The translations under genes and the position numbers were made by a program. From NCBI RefSeq assembly GCF_016772315.1, contig NZ_CP053482.1, positions 124,001 through 188,000 of the forward strand: a stretch of 64,000 bases of DNA, written 5' to 3'. This stretch comes from Thiothrix subterranea (GTDB lineage: Bacteria; Pseudomonadota; Gammaproteobacteria; Thiotrichales; Thiotrichaceae). The number at the start of each line of letters is the position of its first letter. Within the stretch, counting starts at the first letter, position 1. Below the pieces are notes generated by a model, which was not told where the DNA came from, searched no databases, and saw only the letters and a list, made by a program, of their open reading frames with translations. This document shows positions 1 through 9,099 of the stretch, piece by piece.

Positions 1-2
1 AA

Positions 3-128
<126 letters not shown>

Positions 129-137
129 AGGAACGGC

Positions 138-893
138 GTGTTACCACGATCACTCAGCCTCACCTTACTCAACCCCACTTGGTCGGAAGAACCTTTCCCA
201 CCTGTGGAAATGGCGTGGGAAGAACCCAACGGCTTGCTGGCAGTCGGCGGCGATTTAAGCATTGCCCGCTTGAAAAATGCTTACCGTGCGGGGATCTTCC
301 CCTGGTTTGGGCCGCGTGAACCGATCTACTGGTGGTCGCCCGACCCGCGCACGGTGCTGTTTCCGCACAAAATCCGCATGACCCGCAGTTTGCGTAAATC
401 GTTACGCAACAAAGGTTATCGGATCAGCTTCGATACCTGCTTCTCCGATGTCGTAGAAGCCTGCGCCGCGCCGCGCTCTTACACCGCCGAAACCTGGATT
501 ACGCACGAAATGCACACCGCTTATTGCATGTTGCACGCGCATGACATCGCGCATTCGGTGGAAGTGTGGAATCCGGCAGGTGAACTGGTTGGCGGCCTGT
601 ACGGTGTGACTACCGGCGGGGTATTCAGCGGCGAATCCATGTTCAGCCGCGAACCGGATACCTCCAAAATCGCAATGGTGGCACTGGCTTGGCACGTACA
701 GCACTGGGGCTTTGCGGTGATTGACTGCCAAATCGAAAACCCGCATTTAATGAGCATGGGCGCGGAAAACATTTCACGCGATGACTACTTGAAAATTTTG
801 CACGCTAATTTACACGTTCCGCCGCCGCGCTATTGGCTGGCGGACAACAGCGTCGATTTATCGCGCTGGCAAACGGAAACCGATCCCCGTTAA
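138..893 (+). CDS. aat: Leucyl/phenylalanyl-tRNA--protein transferase
   Basis: Transfers Leu or Phe from charged tRNA to proteins with N-terminal Arg or Lys, marking them for ClpS/ClpAP degradation (bacterial N-end rule). The family signature GIFPWFGPREPIYWWSPDPR lies at about residues 53-72, followed by the conserved segment with SVEVWN and GGLYGV. Its 251 residues are slightly more than the usual 230-240. I chose the GTG at 138 because AAAGGA lies just upstream; no ATG fits the family N-terminus better. The gene follows trxB closely. Identification is secure. Confidence 0.95.
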   Translation: MLPRSLSLTLLNPTWSEEPFPPVEMAWEEPNGLLAVGGDLSIARLKNAYRAGIFPWFGPREPIYWWSPDPRTVLFPHKIRMTRSLRKSLRNKGYRISFDTCFSDVVEACAAPRSYTAETWITHEMHTAYCMLHAHDIAHSVEVWNPAGELVGGLYGVTTGGVFSGESMFSREPDTSKIAMVALAWHVQHWGFAVIDCQIENPHLMSMGAENISRDDYLKILHANLHVPPPRYWLADNSVDLSRWQTETDPR

Positions 894-916
894 TTCATAC
901 CACAGGGCTACGCATT

Positions 917-1573
917 ATGTTTGATGACGAACAACCCCGACCACCGTTTAGTGCTGAAGAACTACGCATTCTTGGCAGCTTAATGGAAAAACAACTCACC
1001 ACCCCCGCCAGCTATCCGCTCACTTTTAACTCGCTGACAGTGGCGTGTAATCAAAAAAGCAGCCGCGACCCCGTGATGAATTTGACCGAAGGCGTGGTAG
1101 GGCATACCGCCAAAGTGCTAGTCGAAGGCGGCTGGACAAACATCCAATACAGCGAACGCGCCCAACGGGTAGAGCACAAAGTTGAGCGCAAACTCAAACT
1201 GAATCGCCAACAACAAGCGGTGCTGTGCGTATTATTACTGCGCCGCCCCCAAACCTTGAACGAAATCAAAACCCGCACCGAACGCATGGCAGATTTTGCC
1301 AGCACCGACGAAATCCGCGAGATTTTGGAAGCGTGGATGGCACTCGATAAGCCCTTGGCAGTGCGTTTGCCTGCGGGTGGTGGACGGCGCGAAGACCGCT
1401 ATTTTCACGCCCTTGGCACCGAAACGCTGGATGAATTGCACACCACCGAAGCCGCCAGCCCTGGCACTACCAGCCACCACAGCAGCCCCCGCCAAGACCA
1501 TTACGCGCAATTAGAAGCACGGGTGGCAGAATTAGAAAAACGCCTCGCCGCCTTAGAAACACAATTGTACTGA
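917..1573 (+). CDS. YceH-type (DUF480) winged-helix protein
   Basis: The protein begins MFDDEQPRPPFSAEELRILG and contains the DUF480 hallmarks: GSLMEKQLTTP, YPLTFNSL and ACNQKSSRDPVM in the first 60 residues, then LLLRRPQTLNEIKTRT. The family consists of two winged-helix domains and is conserved in proteobacteria; its role is not established. The last 30 residues form a short coiled coil (LEARVAELEKRLAALETQL) after a Ser/His-rich linker. The ATG at 917 is used rather than an upstream in-frame start inside aat, because the family N-terminus starts here. It lies 23 bases after aat on the same strand. Confidence 0.88.
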   Translation: MFDDEQPRPPFSAEELRILGSLMEKQLTTPASYPLTFNSLTVACNQKSSRDPVMNLTEGVVGHTAKVLVEGGWTNIQYSERAQRVEHKVERKLKLNRQQQAVLCVLLLRRPQTLNEIKTRTERMADFASTDEIREILEAWMALDKPLAVRLPAGGGRREDRYFHALGTETLDELHTTEAASPGTTSHHSSPRQDHYAQLEARVAELEKRLAALETQLY

Positions 1574-1582
1574 CAAAAAATG

Positions 1583-1640
1583 GGGCGTATGCAATACGCC
1601 CCTACGAAAACCCTTGTAAGGGCGTATTGCATACGCCCTT
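1583..1640. terminator. Nested palindromic hairpin between convergent genes
   Basis: GGGCGTATGCAATACGCCC near 1583-1601 is itself a hairpin, and its reverse complement recurs at 1620-1638 followed by a T run. The pair can fold as two small hairpins or one long stem. It lies between the convergent DUF480 gene and the secreted-protein gene, so it can terminate both. The CCCCTAC...GTAAGGG edges resemble the intergenic repeat at 27835-27902, so it is probably a dispersed repeat used as a terminator. Confidence 0.7.
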
Positions 1641-1667
1641 TTTGAAAAGTTATTTCGTGCACATTCC

Positions 1668-2117
1668 TTATTTTTTCTCAGGAGCAGGCACAGCGGCTTC
1701 GCCCACGGCTGGCGTCGCTTCGATTTTCACTTTCTCGACGTCGCCATCACAATAGCTCCACTGGGCTTCCCAACGTGAAGGGAAACTTTTATCGAGGAAC
1801 TTGATCTCGTAGCGCCCCCAATAGCGGGTCATTTCACCGAAAATACCGGGGCGTTCCGTGGTACATTCCACCTTGGCTTTCTTTTTTGCCCAGTAACCGT
1901 CATAGGTTCCACGGTTTTCGTACACTTTCGCCAAACCTAAAATGTATACCACACCCGGATCTTCCGCAGGGCCATAAGCAAATACGGCGGTTGGCCCAAT
2001 TTCATCGGCGTACACAATACGCCCAACGTTGCTGTTCCATACTTCGTCTGCCAGCGCACTACCGCCAGTGGTGATCAGTGCTGCTAAGCCTAGCGCTTTC
2101 AATACGTTTAGTTTCAT
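1668..2117 (-). CDS. Secreted protein of unknown function
   Basis: 149 residues. A clear signal peptide (MKLNVLKALGLAALITTGGSALA, cleavage after ALA at about 23) predicts export to the periplasm. The mature part is rich in Trp, Tyr and charged residues, with two Cys (VECTTERPG and SYCDGDVE) that could form a disulfide. The last 20 residues are Ala/Pro/Glu-rich. I recognise no family. It is transcribed from its own unit just upstream of pepN on the same strand, with a 37-base gap to the pepN end. Confidence 0.7.
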   Translation of the reverse strand: MKLNVLKALGLAALITTGGSALADEVWNSNVGRIVYADEIGPTAVFAYGPAEDPGVVYILGLAKVYENRGTYDGYWAKKKAKVECTTERPGIFGEMTRYWGRYEIKFLDKSFPSRWEAQWSYCDGDVEKVKIEATPAVGEAAVPAPEKK

Positions 2118-2154
2118 TCCATGCCCTCTCTATCATTAATGAACGGTCGCTGCA

Positions 2155-4770
2155 TCATACCAGACTCTTGCTCACGATTTCATACACATCCCCCGACAAA
2201 CCGCTGTGCGCTTTAATCTGCTCCAGTTGGGCTTTCATGGCGGCGCTGCGGGTCGGCTCGTATTGCCGCCAGTTCATTAGCGGGCGCACCATGCGTGAGG
2301 CGATTTGCGGGTTCATCGCATCCAATTCCAAGACGCGCTCGGTGAGGAAGGTGTAACCACTGCCATCTTGTGCGTGGAAATGCAGCGGGTTGCGCATTGC
2401 AAAACTGCCCACCAATGCACGGACTTTGTTGGGGTTGCGGATGTCGAACAGCGCATGTTGCATCAGCGTATGCACTTGTTGCAGCGTACCCGGTAACGAC
2501 GAGGTAGCTTGCAAGCCGAACCATTTATCCATCACCAGCGGATCATGCTGCCAACGGTCGTGGAAATGTTGCAGCGCCTCTTCACGTTGCGGGCAGTCGA
2601 TTTTGCTGAGTACCGCCAATGCCGCCATTGCGTCGGTCATATTGCCCGCATTGCGGTATTGCTGGAGGCAGGTGTCGTAAATGCCGTCATCCTGAATGCG
2701 CCCCAAATACGCCAGACAGACATTTTTCAGACTGCGCCGCCCAATGCTCACCGCATCCGGGGAATAATCGCCCTGCCCTTGCGCGTGCAAATCGGCATAC
2801 AGCGCTTCCAGATCCAAACGCAAGGCTTTCGCCAAGGTCGCGTGGATGAATTCGCGCACAGTATGAATCGCTTCGGGGTCAGACGGGCGTGCCACTTCTG
2901 CGATGTCCGCTTCGGACGGTAATGTCATGGCTTCGGCACGCAAGGCATTATCCAAGGTGTTATCGGTGAGAATCGCTTGGTAAGCACTGATGAATTCGTG
3001 TTCCAACCCAAAAGCAGCTTGCTGTTGCTGCGCATCCAGTAAGCTCAGAATGGTTTGCATCGCCAGTCGCTGACCGGCATCCCAACGGTTGAAAGCATCG
3101 CTGTCATGCTTCATCAAAAACACCAGCTCGGCGGTAGTGTACGGGTAGCTCAAGCGCACGGGAGCAGAAAAACCACGCAACAACGAAGGCACGGGACATT
3201 CCGCTACTTGCTCAAACGTAAACGACTGTTCAGCATCCGTCAGGCGTAACACTTGTGTGCCGATCAAGTCTTGTCCATTGCTACCTAGCAAACCGACGGC
3301 TACCGGAATCAAAAACGGCAATTTCTCCGCTGCTTCCGGCGTCGCGGGGCAAGACTGGCGCAAGTGCAAGGTACACGTTTGCGCGGCTGCATCGTAATCC
3401 ATCGTCACCTCGACCTGTGGCGTCCCCGCTTGATCATACCAGCGCTGAAACTGGCTCAAATCAGCTTCGTTGGCATCCGCCATTGCCGCGAGAAAGTTTT
3501 CGGTCGCCACCGCTTGCCCGTCATGGCGCTGAAAATACAAATCCATGCCTTTGCGGAAACCGTCACGCCCCAGCAAAGTCTGGTACATGCGCACCACTTC
3601 CGCACCTTTTTCATAAACGGTAACAGTGTAGAAGTTATTGATTTCCATGTAAGACGCGGGGCGAATCGGGTGTGCCATCGGGCTGGCATCTTCCGCAAAC
3701 TGATTGGTACGCAACATCCGCACGTCTTCAATGCGTTTCACCGGGCGCGAATGCAAATCAGAGGTGAATTCTTGATCACGGAATACCGTCAGCCCTTCCT
3801 TCAGCGACAATTGAAACCAATCACGGCAAGTCACACGATTACCCGTCCAATTGTGGAAATACTCATGCCCAATCACCGCTTCAATGCTGACATAATCCAT
3901 ATCCGTCGCGGTGGCAGGGCTGGCAAATACCAACTTGGAGTTGAACACGTTCAAGCCCTTGTTTTCCATCGCGCCCATATTGAAATCATCGACCGCCACA
4001 ATCATGTAAATGTCGAGGTCGTATTCCAAGCCGAAACGCTGTTCATCCCAGTGCATCGCCCGTTTCAGCGACTGCATCGCGTGGTCACACTTGTCGATAT
4101 TGTGCGCTTCGGTATAGATGCGCAAAGTGACATCACGCCCAGAACCCGTGGTGTAATGGTCTTCCACATGCTGCAAATCGCCCGCCACCAGCGCGAATAA
4201 ATACGCGGGTTTATGAAACGGATCTTCCCAACGCGCCCAATGCCGACCATCCGCCAACTCGCCGCTGCCGGTCAGATTGCCGTTGGAAAGCAGCACCGGG
4301 TATTTCTGCTTATCCGCCAAAATTTGCGTGGTGAACACCGTCATCACATCAGGGCGATCGGGATAATAGGTGATTTTGCGAAAACCTTGTGCTTCGCATT
4401 GCGTGCAGAAATTACCGCTGGACTGGTACAAACCTTCCAACGACGTATTTTTCTGCGGGTAAATGCGCGTCACGATTTCCAGCGTACACAGTGCCGACAC
4501 ATTCGGAATGCTCATGCCGGTATCCGTGACGTGATAATCGCTGGCTTGCAGCGGCAAACCATTCAAGCGGATTTCCAGCAATTCCAGCGCTTCGCCGTAG
4601 AGTTCCAATGGTGTATGCGCTGCAACGCCCGCTTCACGGCGGTAATTTGCCACACTGGTGACACGGGTAGATATTTCGCCCAATTCAAAGACCAGTGACA
4701 ACGCATCCACACGGTAGCTAGGTGCGGTATAGTCTTGTAAATAAACCGTTTTAGGTTGACCTTCTCTCAT
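2155..4770 (-). CDS. pepN: Aminopeptidase N (M1 family)
   Basis: Zinc metallopeptidase that removes N-terminal residues from peptides in the cytoplasm. The substrate-binding GAMENKGLN lies near residue 264, and the zinc site HEYFHNW plus the downstream glutamate in LKEGLTVFRDQEF lies near residues 300-325. Its 871 residues match the E. coli PepN class (about 870), including the long C-terminal helical domain. Its ATG overlaps the stop of the upstream Nudix gene by 4 bases (ATGA), which suggests translational coupling. Confidence 0.97.
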   Translation of the reverse strand: MREGQPKTVYLQDYTAPSYRVDALSLVFELGEISTRVTSVANYRREAGVAAHTPLELYGEALELLEIRLNGLPLQASDYHVTDTGMSIPNVSALCTLEIVTRIYPQKNTSLEGLYQSSGNFCTQCEAQGFRKITYYPDRPDVMTVFTTQILADKQKYPVLLSNGNLTGSGELADGRHWARWEDPFHKPAYLFALVAGDLQHVEDHYTTGSGRDVTLRIYTEAHNIDKCDHAMQSLKRAMHWDEQRFGLEYDLDIYMIVAVDDFNMGAMENKGLNVFNSKLVFASPATATDMDYVSIEAVIGHEYFHNWTGNRVTCRDWFQLSLKEGLTVFRDQEFTSDLHSRPVKRIEDVRMLRTNQFAEDASPMAHPIRPASYMEINNFYTVTVYEKGAEVVRMYQTLLGRDGFRKGMDLYFQRHDGQAVATENFLAAMADANEADLSQFQRWYDQAGTPQVEVTMDYDAAAQTCTLHLRQSCPATPEAAEKLPFLIPVAVGLLGSNGQDLIGTQVLRLTDAEQSFTFEQVAECPVPSLLRGFSAPVRLSYPYTTAELVFLMKHDSDAFNRWDAGQRLAMQTILSLLDAQQQQAAFGLEHEFISAYQAILTDNTLDNALRAEAMTLPSEADIAEVARPSDPEAIHTVREFIHATLAKALRLDLEALYADLHAQGQGDYSPDAVSIGRRSLKNVCLAYLGRIQDDGIYDTCLQQYRNAGNMTDAMAALAVLSKIDCPQREEALQHFHDRWQHDPLVMDKWFGLQATSSLPGTLQQVHTLMQHALFDIRNPNKVRALVGSFAMRNPLHFHAQDGSGYTFLTERVLELDAMNPQIASRMVRPLMNWRQYEPTRSAAMKAQLEQIKAHSGLSGDVYEIVSKSLV

Positions 4771-5639
4771 TTTTTTGTCTCTTTTGAATGACTAGCAGTG
4801 TATAACACCTTGAGAATAGTAGCATATTCAGGATGTTGTGGTGAGATCATCCCCATGCGCAATAAAAGATCAATATTCACCAAATTGCAATTGTCTTTGA
4901 ATTCTGTAGTGGTTTCGGTCAGCCGCGCAATCTCCGCTAATGGCATCCGCTCAAACGCAATCACTTCGCCATCGGTATTTTCCGGCACAAAATCCTCTGG
5001 CAACCACAAGTCATACACATAAATCGTGGAATTATCCAAGCCACGCCAGCCTTGCTGCCGATACGGAATCGTGCGAATTTCCTGCGCTTGTTGAGCCAGT
5101 GCTGCGGGAATATTAGCCTCTTCCTGTGACTCTTTAATGACATTTTCCAGCAAACCCAAGCCCACGGGTTGCCCGCCTGCCACCATTTGATCGAGCTTGC
5201 CCGGCCAAAAGGGTTTATCCAGTGAACGTGTGCCGACCCAAACCTCAATGCCCTGAGCGGTTTTCACCAAACCGTTAACGTGAATGCCAAAGGTTTTCAC
5301 CCCCATGAAATTGGTGGCAGCGCGTTCGATTTCCAACGCGGCATAACCATCAAAGCTATGCGTGATCGGGTAAGCTTCCGCCACCCAGGTATCAATCACG
5401 CCCTGTTGATGCAACGCCCACAACACTGGCGCAACCGCAGCGGTGCGCGTGGCGTAATCGGTCAATTCAGGGTTAAGCACCACCTGCGTGTCAGTGACGC
5501 TGAAAATGTCTGACCAGTGTGTCAAGTGTTCCGCAAAGTCAGGTTGCACTTGCCCGTATACCTTGTCGTCAATCAGCAGTTCGCGGTAATGGGTGGATTC
5601 AAAATTATTGCAGGCACGAATGCGCTCAAGGTAGCTCAT
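4767..5639 (-). CDS. Nudix hydrolase with N-terminal DUF4743-like domain
   Basis: 290 residues. The N-terminal half (ERIRACNNFESTHYRELL and VLNPELTDYATRTAAVA) resembles DUF4743, the domain before the Nudix fold in Tnr3-like proteins. The Nudix box is seen around residues 160-180 as LGLLENVIKESQEEANIP, with the REx2E-like acid cluster as KESQEE. The Tnr3 branch acts on oxidised thiamine diphosphate, but the substrate here is inference. It overlaps pepN downstream by 4 bases and the upstream membrane-protein gene by 14 bases, so the three form one operon. Confidence 0.82.
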   Translation of the reverse strand: MSYLERIRACNNFESTHYRELLIDDKVYGQVQPDFAEHLTHWSDIFSVTDTQVVLNPELTDYATRTAAVAPVLWALHQQGVIDTWVAEAYPITHSFDGYAALEIERAATNFMGVKTFGIHVNGLVKTAQGIEVWVGTRSLDKPFWPGKLDQMVAGGQPVGLGLLENVIKESQEEANIPAALAQQAQEIRTIPYRQQGWRGLDNSTIYVYDLWLPEDFVPENTDGEVIAFERMPLAEIARLTETTTEFKDNCNLVNIDLLLRMGMISPQHPEYATILKVLYTASHSKETKK

Positions 5640-6075
5640 GTTTATGTATCAGCGGTTGTTGTTCGGCAAATTTGGTCATGCTGGTGTTCAACATCCAGCT
5701 TAACCAGAGTACAACCAGCAGCACCACTACCGCAATGACTCGCCAAGTACGCCGTGACAAATTAGACAATTGTTCACAGTTTTGCATATCGAGGTACATA
5801 TCGCGTTCGACGTAGCCTTGCTGTTGGTTGAACTCGCTAAAGTCAATGGTAAAACTGTCGCCTGAATCGTGCAGCAATAATTCGTCAACCAGCGGGATTT
5901 CGCGGGCGTAAATCGAACGCACCGAATCAACCAGCCCAGCATTATCCAGCGTGGTCACGCCGTTGACTTTGCGTAAGCGTCCGTCGTCAGCATCGAGCAA
6001 TTGCCATACCATCGAGCCTTTTTGCGGCGAAATAGCATTATGGGTAACAGACTGGATGGTATAGGTTTTTTTCAT
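5626..6075 (-). CDS. Single-pass membrane protein of unknown function
   Basis: About 149 residues from the ATG at 6075 (MKKTYTIQSVTHNAISPQ). An in-frame ATG five codons upstream is possible; neither has a strong ribosome site. The N-terminal about 110 residues are soluble and acidic. One membrane segment follows at about residues 113-135 (VIAVVVLLVVLWLSWML), then a short tail. No family is recognised. It precedes the Nudix gene with a 14-base overlap and is probably the first gene of the Nudix-pepN operon. Confidence 0.65.
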   Translation of the reverse strand: MKKTYTIQSVTHNAISPQKGSMVWQLLDADDGRLRKVNGVTTLDNAGLVDSVRSIYAREIPLVDELLLHDSGDSFTIDFSEFNQQQGYVERDMYLDMQNCEQLSNLSRRTWRVIAVVVLLVVLWLSWMLNTSMTKFAEQQPLIHKHELP

Positions 6076-6131
6076 TGTTATGCGCCACATAGCGGGTAAA
6101 TTGGCGCAAGCTTAGCACACGGCTTAGCCGC

Positions 6132-6374
6132 TTATGGCAAATTACGATGCGTGGCATCACAGAATGGTGCTTTCTGGGTATGCTTGCACGCACATAACCC
6201 GTACTTCTTGCTTTCCGGCACTGTAAATTCCATTGGGGTAAAATCCGTCCCCTTGTGCGAACCGTCGCAGAATGGCTGATTAGCCGAACGTCCGCAGGTA
6301 CACCACCAATAGCTTTTATCGGCTTCCAACTCCACCAAACACGGTTTTTTCTGCGCAATAACGGGGTCACTCAT
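6132..6374 (-). CDS. CDGSH iron-sulfur domain protein with two cluster motifs
   Basis: 80 residues holding two CDGSH-type motifs. The first is canonical, CTCGRSANQPFCDGSH at residues 25-40; the second is CACKHTQKAPFCDATH at residues 61-76. Each binds a [2Fe-2S] cluster through three Cys and one His in the mitoNEET superfamily. Tandem motifs define the Miner2-like subgroup. It is cytoplasmic, with no signal or membrane segment. It overlaps the bioC stop/start by 4 bases (ATGA), so it is made from the bioC transcript. A role in redox or cluster handling near biotin synthesis is inference. Confidence 0.9.
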   Translation of the reverse strand: MSDPVIAQKKPCLVELEADKSYWWCTCGRSANQPFCDGSHKGTDFTPMEFTVPESKKYGLCACKHTQKAPFCDATHRNLP

Positions 6375-7240
6375 GACTTACTCCTCATAATCGGAATGAA
6401 TTTTTCGGGTAGTTTGCTGGGCAACAGCGTTGGTGCCCATGCGTGACCATACACTACTTCGTAGGTAGCGGGGTAAAGCCCGTTTTCCTGACGAAAGTAT
6501 TCGTAGGCTTGCAGAAAAGCTTGCAGGTGTGCTTTGCCAGTCAAGCCGTGATTGCGCCCTTGGGTGGCATTATTTGCGCCAATCCCTTTCAGATCCCGCA
6601 ATAAACCGCGCACATCGGTGTAGGTCAGCGTGATGGTTTCCATATCCACCACCGGATCGCGAAAACCGGCTTGCAACAGCGCATCACCCACGTCGTGCAT
6701 ATCCACAAATTGGCTGGCGTGGGTAAAGCCATCCACCCTGCCCCAACTGGCGCGTAATTCTTTCAAGGTATCCGGGCCGAAGGTGGCAAACATCAGCAAA
6801 CCGTTGGGTTTCAGCACTTGCACCCATTCGCCAAACACGGCGGGCAAATCGTTACACCATTGCAGCATCAGGTTGGATAGCAACATATCCGCGCATTGCG
6901 GCTGGAATGGCAGGTGATTGGCATCGGCGCACACGCCTTGCGGCTTGCGAAACCAGCCGCCGCGTCGCCGGGTTTTTTGCACCATATTGACGGCGAGATC
7001 GACGCCGATAATGCGGGCTTTTTTGTAACGCTTGAGTAAATGTTCGCTGATTGCCCCCGTACCGCAACCGAGGTCGAGGACGGTTTCCGGCTGCATTTTG
7101 ATGAAATCCAAACGTTCCAACAGACGCTCGCCGATTTCACGCTGCAACACCGCGTTCGCGTCGTAAGTGTGCGCGGCGCGTTCAAAACCTTGGCGGGTTT
7201 TACGCTTATCCAGCAAATGAGGGTTCGTATCAGAGCGCAT
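6371..7240 (-). CDS. bioC: Malonyl-ACP O-methyltransferase
   Basis: Methylates malonyl-ACP (or malonyl-CoA) with SAM to start pimelate synthesis for biotin. The methyltransferase motif I VLDLGCGTGAISEHLL is at residues 54-69, motif II IIGVDLA follows, and the BioC-type LSNLMLQWCNDLPA and FATFGPDTLKELR are present. 289 residues fit the family (about 250-290). In related bacteria bioC sits next to bioH; here two unrelated genes lie between them. The N-terminal part (RQGFERAAHTYDANAVLQREIG) is typical of BioC. Confidence 0.95.
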   Translation of the reverse strand: MRSDTNPHLLDKRKTRQGFERAAHTYDANAVLQREIGERLLERLDFIKMQPETVLDLGCGTGAISEHLLKRYKKARIIGVDLAVNMVQKTRRRGGWFRKPQGVCADANHLPFQPQCADMLLSNLMLQWCNDLPAVFGEWVQVLKPNGLLMFATFGPDTLKELRASWGRVDGFTHASQFVDMHDVGDALLQAGFRDPVVDMETITLTYTDVRGLLRDLKGIGANNATQGRNHGLTGKAHLQAFLQAYEYFRQENGLYPATYEVVYGHAWAPTLLPSKLPEKFIPIMRSKS

Positions 7241-7301
7241 CCAGCAATGCCCCGCTATGTTCCATGAAAGTCTCCGGGTGGGTAAGAGCGAGAATGCCTA
7301 A

Positions 7302-8549
7302 TCAGTTAGCATAAGCATCGGCGATAAATATATGGCAGCCTTCAACGCTGTTATCACAAGGGATGCTGTCCATAAAATTTTGAACAGTAGACGGTTTCTG
7401 TCTTATTTGTGACAAATATTTAAGTTGATCAATATAACCTTGGAGTATCTTATTTCTCGCAATGATTTTTCTCGAAACCTCAAGGTTTAACTTTTCTTCC
7501 GTATCTATATTACCAATACCTATGCCATTGCGAATAGACCATGCTAAACCCATTTTCTGCGGCTGCCCGCGCAAGTGATCGAGAATACTTATACCCGCTG
7601 AGGAAGATTCAGCAAAATCAACCCACTCAATCACTTCAGCGGAATTGATGTGCTGGACGTAATCTTTTGTCAGAAAACGTTGCGCGTTATCGTTAATGAC
7701 ATGATTTTTAACGAATGCTCTGGACGAACTTTGCCATGTATTTTGTGCATCATGCAAATCGTTCAGTGCTTGATCGTACATATCCAGTTCTGCGGAACAC
7801 AACGAATGCCCAATGGCTGTAATGGTGAAGTACTCTTCTGCCGCCATGAAGGAATATTCATTGCTGCTGTCTGTCAGTAACATTTTATATTTTTCGTGAA
7901 TTTCCCCGATCGTCTGCCTGCTACTGATTAACATCTGAATCCTAGCGGCATGGTCTTCTACTTTATTTAATTCCCTGATGACTTTTAGTGCTGCGATTAA
8001 CCTAGATCTTTCTTGTAGCTCAAGAAACGACTTGATGTATTTCACATCAGAAGCCACTTGTTGCAGCTTTTCATCAATTTTATTTATTTTATTACTTAGA
8101 AACAGAAAACCGGCAGAGCTAACAGCCAATGTCAAACCTGACAACAGCATGGATGCTTGCGCTAACTGAAGCAATTGGGTGACATTAGCTCCAATATGAC
8201 TAACCTCAGTACTGATAGCGCCAACCTCAGCACCTATGCGGCCAACTTCAGCACCGATAATACCAACATCCCCGCCGATGCGACCAACTTCAGCGCCGAT
8301 AACACCAACATCCCCGCCAATACGATGCAGTTGATAGGTATTAACGCCTGAAAGGAGTGTGTTCAGCGGCGAAGTGAAGGCTGATAAAATGTTGCCGGGC
8401 GTGGTGCTATTGACAAGATGCGCCAAAATTTGGCCTTGTTCATTGCGAACAACCCCACCGTACACTTTATTAACACCAGCGAGTACCCCAAGCATCAAAT
8501 TGTCTGGAATGGAACGGCTTAATACAAAACCTGCTAATTCTGCGATCAC
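7302..8549 (-). CDS. Heptad-repeat protein of unknown function
   Basis: 415 residues with no recognised family. Residues about 1-70 include a Gly/Val-rich stretch (MLGVLAGVNKVYGGVV). Seven 7-residue repeats follow from about residue 77: IGGDVGV, IGAEVGR, IGGDVGI, IGAEVGR, IGAEVGA, ISTEVSH, IGANVTQ. Next comes a hydrophobic segment (ASMLLSGLTLAVSSAGFLFL), probably membrane, then a coiled-coil and helical region to the C-terminus. The overall plan resembles membrane-inserting helical effectors, but that is only an impression. Codon use is more AT-rich than bioC and bioH on either side, suggesting acquisition. Confidence 0.7.
   Translation of the reverse strand: MIAELAGFVLSRSIPDNLMLGVLAGVNKVYGGVVRNEQGQILAHLVNSTTPGNILSAFTSPLNTLLSGVNTYQLHRIGGDVGVIGAEVGRIGGDVGIIGAEVGRIGAEVGAISTEVSHIGANVTQLLQLAQASMLLSGLTLAVSSAGFLFLSNKINKIDEKLQQVASDVKYIKSFLELQERSRLIAALKVIRELNKVEDHAARIQMLISSRQTIGEIHEKYKMLLTDSSNEYSFMAAEEYFTITAIGHSLCSAELDMYDQALNDLHDAQNTWQSSSRAFVKNHVINDNAQRFLTKDYVQHINSAEVIEWVDFAESSSAGISILDHLRGQPQKMGLAWSIRNGIGIGNIDTEEKLNLEVSRKIIARNKILQGYIDQLKYLSQIRQKPSTVQNFMDSIPCDNSVEGCHIFIADAYAN
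8175..8321 (-). repeat. 21-bp coding repeats (seven heptads)
   Basis: Seven in-frame 21-base units within the heptad-repeat gene. The first four form two nearly identical 42-base pairs (IGGDVG[VI] + IGAEVGR), so the array has grown by recent duplication. It is coding, not a CRISPR: there are no unique spacers. Confidence 0.85.
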
Positions 8550-8616
8550 GATGCTTCCTCAAAAAATTAATCCTAACGTTCTCTTGCGTTATGCGGAGCG
8601 CAAGATTACTCATTTA

Positions 8617-8955
8617 TTAGGCTATTGCAAACCACTTAAGTTTTGCCACCCAAAATGTTATCAGTCTCCCGACCAAAAATGCGATGCAAAGAGGGACGAC
8701 AAATTGATATAAAATGAATGCATCGCATTGTTCCAACACTAGGCTGGGGAGATAACCACGCACGGCAACATAGATTAAAACCACCAAAAATCCTATCGAA
8801 TCAAGCAATACAGCAAGAATTATTCCCCACATTGAGAACCCGATAGAGAGGGCTAAGACTAACCCTGTGACTGCCGCACTTAAGATCATACTGATGACAG
8901 CTACAAATTTATTGCCGGTGTGCCAGTAATACCAGTAGCTTTTTGGAATTTTCAC
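8617..8955 (-). CDS. Small membrane protein of unknown function
   Basis: 112 residues with about three membrane segments: around 17-40 (FVAVISMILSAAVTGLVLAL), 42-65 (WGIILAVLLDSIGFLVVLIYV) and 83-102 (FVVPLCIAFLVGRLITFWV). No family is recognised. It lies 67 bases upstream of the heptad-repeat gene on the same strand and shares its AT-rich composition, so the pair may be a transferred two-gene unit placed between bioH and bioC. Confidence 0.6.
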   Translation of the reverse strand: MKIPKSYWYYWHTGNKFVAVISMILSAAVTGLVLALSIGFSMWGIILAVLLDSIGFLVVLIYVAVRGYLPSLVLEQCDAFILYQFVVPLCIAFLVGRLITFWVAKLKWFAIA

Positions 8956-9099
8956 GATCTTAATCCCTGTGATAGATTAATTTAATGAACAGGAAGATTC
9001 TATCTTTTTGCCAATGGTAATATGCTTAAGATTAATGCTTATAATATTTTTTTGACGTGACCATCATCACTCTTTGATTGTTTTTCAACAAATTTTGGA

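Noticed and set aside
3364-4200. 278-codon frame opposite pepN
   Set aside because: Mirror frame of conserved pepN, including the GAMEN and HExxH region.
8175-8321. CRISPR-like array
   Set aside because: Repeats are 21-base in-frame coding units with no unique spacers and no cas genes nearby.
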